The notes under the pieces were generated by a model. The model ran no database searches. It was not told the origin of the DNA and saw only the letters and a program-made list of their open reading frames with translations. This document shows, one piece after another, positions 41,583 through 42,709 of a DNA stretch of 42,709 bases. The translations under genes were made by a program, and so were the position numbers. This stretch comes from Deltaproteobacteria bacterium (lineage in GTDB: Bacteria > UBA10199 > SBBF01): contig JACPFC010000037.1 in the NCBI GenBank assembly GCA_016183175.1, positions 1-42,709 on the forward strand, read 5' to 3'. Position 1 is the first letter of the stretch; every line of letters begins with the position of its first letter.

Positions 41583-42709
41583 TTATATTTCCCCTATCGC
41601 AATCGATGTCGCCGGCGTCTCGGGTTCCATTGTTTCACCGATCAGATTGCCGGTTTCCAGATCGAACACGTCCACCTGCGGATTCGAGGCGGAGCCGTCG
41701 TCGGCCGAAATGCGGCGGCGCGAGACCCAAAGGCGGTTATTGCCGTCGGTTGAAATCTCGCGGACATCGGAGCTTCCTTCGACAAATACCGAGGCCTCAT
41801 CCGCGCTTTCGGCCCCGTCAGACATCGAGAGAATCTCGGAGGTGAATTCAAAAGTGGTCGAATCCATCTCCGAGACCACAATAAACAGCGTATCGTCAGA
41901 GACGGCCAGACGTTCGATGTATCCCCCCAGGCCGGGTCGGCCCCCCAGATCCTCGTCGGCCAAAAGAATGGTATCTTCCGGATCGGCCAGAGGAACAATC
42001 TCAACCCCGCCATAGGCGTTGGAGGTGTCAAAATTCCCCAGCGTGTAATCGTAGGGGGCCTGAAGGGCGACAAACAATTTGTTTTCATCCCCGGAATAAA
42101 CAACATCCACCGGGTTTCTTCCCTGAAGCGTGATCGCCCCTTCCACTTCATCCGTTGATGTATTGACAATGCCGATTTTGCCGGAGGTGTTGTGCTCGAA
42201 GGAATCCCCCTCCAAATCCTGCAGACAGAAATAAATCAAACCATCCGCCAAAACCATCGACGCCGCACGGGCGGTGCGGTTGCCGTCATCGTTCAAGAAA
42301 TCAAAAAAACTCAAGCGCTTTTCAATTTCACCGGTCTCGATATTCATGACAACGACATCGCCGGGATTTCCCTCTCCATCGATATTGTCTGCGTCATTTT
42401 CCGGATTGTAGAGGGAAATATAGGCCTTGTCTCCAATCACCACCACATCCTGCGGGTTGGTGCCGTTGCCGGTGGACCATTGGCCGATCGTTTCAAAGCC
42501 GTTTGCCGGGTCAAGAATCTGGATGTTGTCGGAGCTGGCGATGGAAAAACCGTCGTGAAGAACATAAAGCAGTCCGTCAAACAGCCGGATGACGGCGCTT
42601 GAACCAAGGCCGGTGACTCCTGTATTGGACAGATCGGCGGCCTCCTCATACTCGGCCGTATAAAGCTGTCCGGACGAGGCAAAATCGGTGCCGAACAAAA
42701 AAATAGCCG
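41583..42709 (-). CDS. Partial YncE-like beta-propeller surface protein
   Basis: The frame is open to the right edge, so the start and any signal peptide lie outside the window; the first visible residues read AIFLFGTDFASSGQ. About 375 residues show propeller blades with recurring patterns: VLHDGFSIASSDNIQILDPA, then NPQDVVVIGDKAYISLYNPE, GKIGIVNTSTDEVEGAITLQ and RNPVDVVYSGDENKLFVAL. The latter (name-of-entity, total change, position) is typical of YncE/surface-layer propellers. Many Asp-rich turns are present. It is the first visible gene of the three-gene surface cluster and precedes the REP-like element. Confidence 0.75.
   Translation of the reverse strand, partial: AIFLFGTDFASSGQLYTAEYEEAADLSNTGVTGLGSSAVIRLFDGLLYVLHDGFSIASSDNIQILDPANGFETIGQWSTGNGTNPQDVVVIGDKAYISLYNPENDADNIDGEGNPGDVVVMNIETGEIEKRLSFFDFLNDDGNRTARAASMVLADGLIYFCLQDLEGDSFEHNTSGKIGIVNTSTDEVEGAITLQGRNPVDVVYSGDENKLFVALQAPYDYTLGNFDTSNAYGGVEIVPLADPEDTILLADEDLGGRPGLGGYIERLAVSDDTLFIVVSEMDSTTFEFTSEILSMSDGAESADEASVFVEGSSDVREISTDGNNRLWVSRRRISADDGSASNPQVDVFDLETGNLIGETMEPETPATSIAIGEI

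Noticed and set aside
41499-41753. ORF starting MINPSFPRKRES
   Set aside because: This is the classic spurious translation of the REP-like double hairpin continued into the antisense of the propeller gene.

Overview
The window reads as a chromosomal segment of a Gram-negative, aerobically respiring bacterium of the broad 'deltaproteobacterial' kind. Three features point that way: an Alternative Complex III (ACIII) plus caa3 oxidase operon, secreted metalloproteases ending in a Cys-TM-Arg/Lys tail like the MYXO-CTERM tag, and an S41 peptidase with a long C-terminal extension of the myxobacterial type. No 16S rRNA gene is present, so finer placement is not possible.

Layout. Positions 1-700 (minus strand) hold tRNA-Thr(TGT), tRNA-Tyr(GTA), tRNA-Gly(TCC) and tRNA-Thr(GGT). 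This is the thrU-tyrU-glyT-thrT order that precedes tuf in many bacteria; tuf would lie beyond the left edge. Next come a small unknown gene, pyrF and a short proS that lacks the editing insertion. Positions 3.7-8.5 kb (minus) form an operon of one exported protein and three paralogous HExxHxxGxDH metalloproteases. It is divergent, from overlapping promoters, from an S41/PDZ protease (8.6-11.5 kb). Positions 11.5-20.5 kb are mixed: a TMTC-like GT-C/TPR protein, inositol-phosphate synthase, an AbiE-type toxin-antitoxin pair in reversed order, a UbiB-family kinase, a broken thioesterase, a TonB-like protein, ApaG and a cytochrome c. A delta-60 repeat propeller and an HExxH exported protein follow.

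Positions 23.0-37.5 kb form a respiratory block: actABCDEF (ACIII, a quinol:cytochrome c oxidoreductase), a SCO copper chaperone, coxB (CuA plus cytochrome c), coxA (A2-like), coxC, a subunit IV fused to cytochrome c, then ctaA and ctaB (heme a synthesis). These supply a complete quinol-to-oxygen route. An MFS transporter follows, and three cell-surface proteins (two lipoproteins and a partial propeller) run to the right edge.

The most unusual feature is the density of palindromic and low-complexity repeats. AT-rich families sit at gene junctions and encode part of signal peptides or C-terminal tails. Other hairpin repeats sit in frame inside conserved genes (ctaA twice, the UbiB kinase, the TMTC-like gene). 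Two ~125-nt elements (19559-19684 and 35457-35581) share a conserved apical core but have different, internally complementary outer stems. This is the best candidate here for an undescribed structured RNA or hairpin-targeting mobile element.
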